64,000 bases of DNA from Ahaetulla prasina (lineage: Eukaryota; Chordata; Lepidosauria; Squamata; Colubridae): positions 179,813,459 through 179,877,458 of the forward strand of contig NC_080539.1 of NCBI RefSeq assembly GCF_028640845.1, in the 5' to 3' direction. Shown here in pieces: positions 62,291-64,000 of the stretch. The position numbers and the translations under genes are program-made. Position 1 is the first letter of the stretch, and each line of letters opens with the position of its first letter. The notes beneath the pieces are model-generated. The model was not told the origin of the DNA and did no database searches. It saw only the letters and a list, made by a program, of their open reading frames with translations.

Positions 62291-64000
62291 CAAATTCCAC
62301 TCTTATGTAGCTGCATGCAAACTTCTCAGTGAAGTATGCAAATCACTTTAACATCACGACTTCATGATGCACACTTCAACATTTCCTCTCCTTCCCTCTA
62401 CCTGCTTGTGAATACACTCAGGTGGGAAGGATGGGAGCCTTCATTGCAAATAGTTTCTCCGTCTTTTTTTTTTCTTTATGCTGCACAACCCTAAAAGTAC
62501 AAAACAGACAAGAACTTAATTTGGCTTCTTATACTGATCATTTCCATTGCTTGTTGGGGAATCAACAGGATGTGAGCAAGAGGAGCTCATTCAATAGTAT
62601 GTTAAAAAAATGTGCACTTCCTCTTCCAATAACTGCATGGAATTTCAATCCCTGGGATTTGGGCCTCAATGAATTAGAAATACTGACTATCCATAGTTCT
62701 CCCTCAATCATATATTTTTTTTATTACTGTGATTTATTTGTATAGACATATGGGCCACATGTATTCACTCGATGTCCAACTGAGAAATATATTCAAAGTA
62801 TTCAAATTCCACTCTTATGTAGCTGCATGCAAACTTCTCAGTGAAGTATGCAAATCACTTTAACATCACGACTTCATGATGCACACTTCAACATTTCCTC
62901 TCCTTCCCTCTACCTGCTTGTGAATACACTCAGGTGGGAAGGATGGGAGCCTTCATTGCAAATAGTTTCTCCGTCTTTTTTTTTTCTTTATGCTGCACAA
63001 CCCTAAAAGTACAAAACAGACAAGAACTTAATTTGGCTTCTTATACTGATCATTTCCATTGCTTGTTGGGGAATCAACAGGATGTGAGCAAGAGGAGCTC
63101 ATTCAATAGTATGTTAAAAAAATGTGCACTTCCTCTTCCAATAACTGCATGGAATTTCAATCCCTGGGATTTGGGCCTCAATGAATTAGAAATACTGACT
63201 ATCCATAGTTCTCCCTCAATCATATATTTTTTTATTACTGTGATTTATTTGTATAGACATATGGGCCACATGTATTCACTCGATGTCCAACTGAGAAATA
63301 TATTCAAAGTATTCAAATTCCTTAATATATTTTTTATTACTGTGATTTATTTGTATAGACATATGGGCCACATGTATTCACTCGATGTCCAACTGAGAAA
63401 TATATTCAAAGTATTCAAATTCCACTCTTATGTAGCTGCATGCAAACTTCTCAGTGAAGTATGCAAATCACTTTAACATCACGACTTCATGATGCACACT
63501 TCAACATTTCCTCTCCTTCCCTCTACCTGCTTGTGAATACACTCAGGTGGGAAGGATGGGAGCCTTCATTGCAAATAGTTTCTCCGTCTTTTTTTTTTCT
63601 TTATGCTGCACAACCCTAAAAGTACAAAACAGACAAGAACTTAATTTGGCTTCTTATACTGATCATTTCCATTGCTTGTTGGGGAATCAACAGGATGTGA
63701 GCAAGAGGAGCTCATTCAATAGTATGTTAAAAAAATGTGCACTTCCTCTTCCAATAACTGCATGGAATTTCAATCCCTGGGATTTGGGCCTCAATGAATT
63801 AGAAATACTGACTATCCATAGTTCTCCCTCAATCATATATTTTTTTATTACTGTGATTTATTTGTATAGACATATGGGCCACATGTATTCACTCGATGTC
63901 CAACTGAGAAATATATTCAAAGTATTCAAATTCCTTAATATATTTTTTATTACTGTGATTTATTTGTATAGACATATGGGCCACATGTATTCACTCGATG
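62291..64000. repeat. Tandem array of 512/613-bp units with a nested 102-bp repeat
   Basis: Units start CAAATTCCACTCTTATGTAG at 62291, 62803 and 63416, giving periods of 512 and 613 bp. The longer unit carries an extra copy of a stretch of about 102 bp (ATTACTGTGATTTATTTG to TATTCAAAGTATTCAAATTC). Units look almost identical and the array runs off the window. The 180-residue frame at 62934-63476 is repeat-derived. Confidence 0.92.

Noticed and set aside
62934..63476. A 180-residue frame near the window end
   Set aside because: It lies in the tandem array and repeats itself with the units; the first unit gives only a truncated version.
62291..64000. A CRISPR-like or regulatory repeat array
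   Set aside because: Units are over 500 bp and contiguous with no spacers, in a vertebrate intron.
59373..64000. Exon 5 of gene C
   Set aside because: I searched for an acceptor followed by an F-G region like FYNMFPxFGF and found none, so gene C was left partial.

Overview
The window is nuclear DNA of a squamate reptile, most likely an advanced snake. It shows AT-rich, intron-bearing vertebrate genes and a repeat complement typical of snakes: Sauria-type tRNA SINEs, a BovB/RTE LINE, CR1 and L2-clade LINEs (one with a (ATTCT)n tail), R4/Dong relics, L1, many small hAT transposons and solo LTRs. The species call is inference from repeats only.

The backbone is a plus-strand tandem array of cytochrome P450 family 2 genes (CYP2K-like by appearance). 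Gene A (1817-18732) and gene B (26111-43744) each have nine exons with conserved CYP2 phases, consensus splice sites and an unbroken 496-residue frame. They lie in a segmental duplication of about 23 kb: 1255-24793 matches 25585-48146. Gene C starts at 54126; its exons 1-4 are present (to 59372) and the rest lies beyond the window. A fourth lineage is represented by a lone last exon (25007-25221) between genes A and B, broken near its 3' end by a LINE.

The proteins would be ER-anchored heme monooxygenases: N-terminal membrane helix, proline-rich hinge, WxxxR in helix C, AGxxT in helix I, ExxR in helix K and the FxxGxRxCxG heme loop. Genes A and B differ at 16 residues, many in or near predicted substrate recognition sites, while exons 8-9 are identical, which suggests local gene conversion.

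Most of the remaining sequence is transposon. Because the two duplicate arms can be aligned, many insertions can be placed before or after the duplication, and several have a readable empty site in the other arm. Insertions found only in arm A include an L1 (holding a nested L2), a BovB (holding a nested solo LTR), a tRNA SINE and a hAT. Insertions found only in arm B include a solo LTR, a Sauria SINE, a decayed hAT transposase gene split by a LINE, an internally deleted L1 and an L2. Each arm also gained its own LINE tail just after the stop codon. The 3' end of the window (from 62291, in intron 4 of gene C) is a tandem array of about 512/613 bp units.

No bacterial, organellar or CRISPR-like feature is present, and I see no clearly new biochemical system. 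The most interesting points are the orphan last exon that could be phase-compatible with gene A, the conversion tract, the parallel LINE-derived poly(A) signals, and the dated transposon layers. Identity and divergence statements come from reading the sequence by eye.
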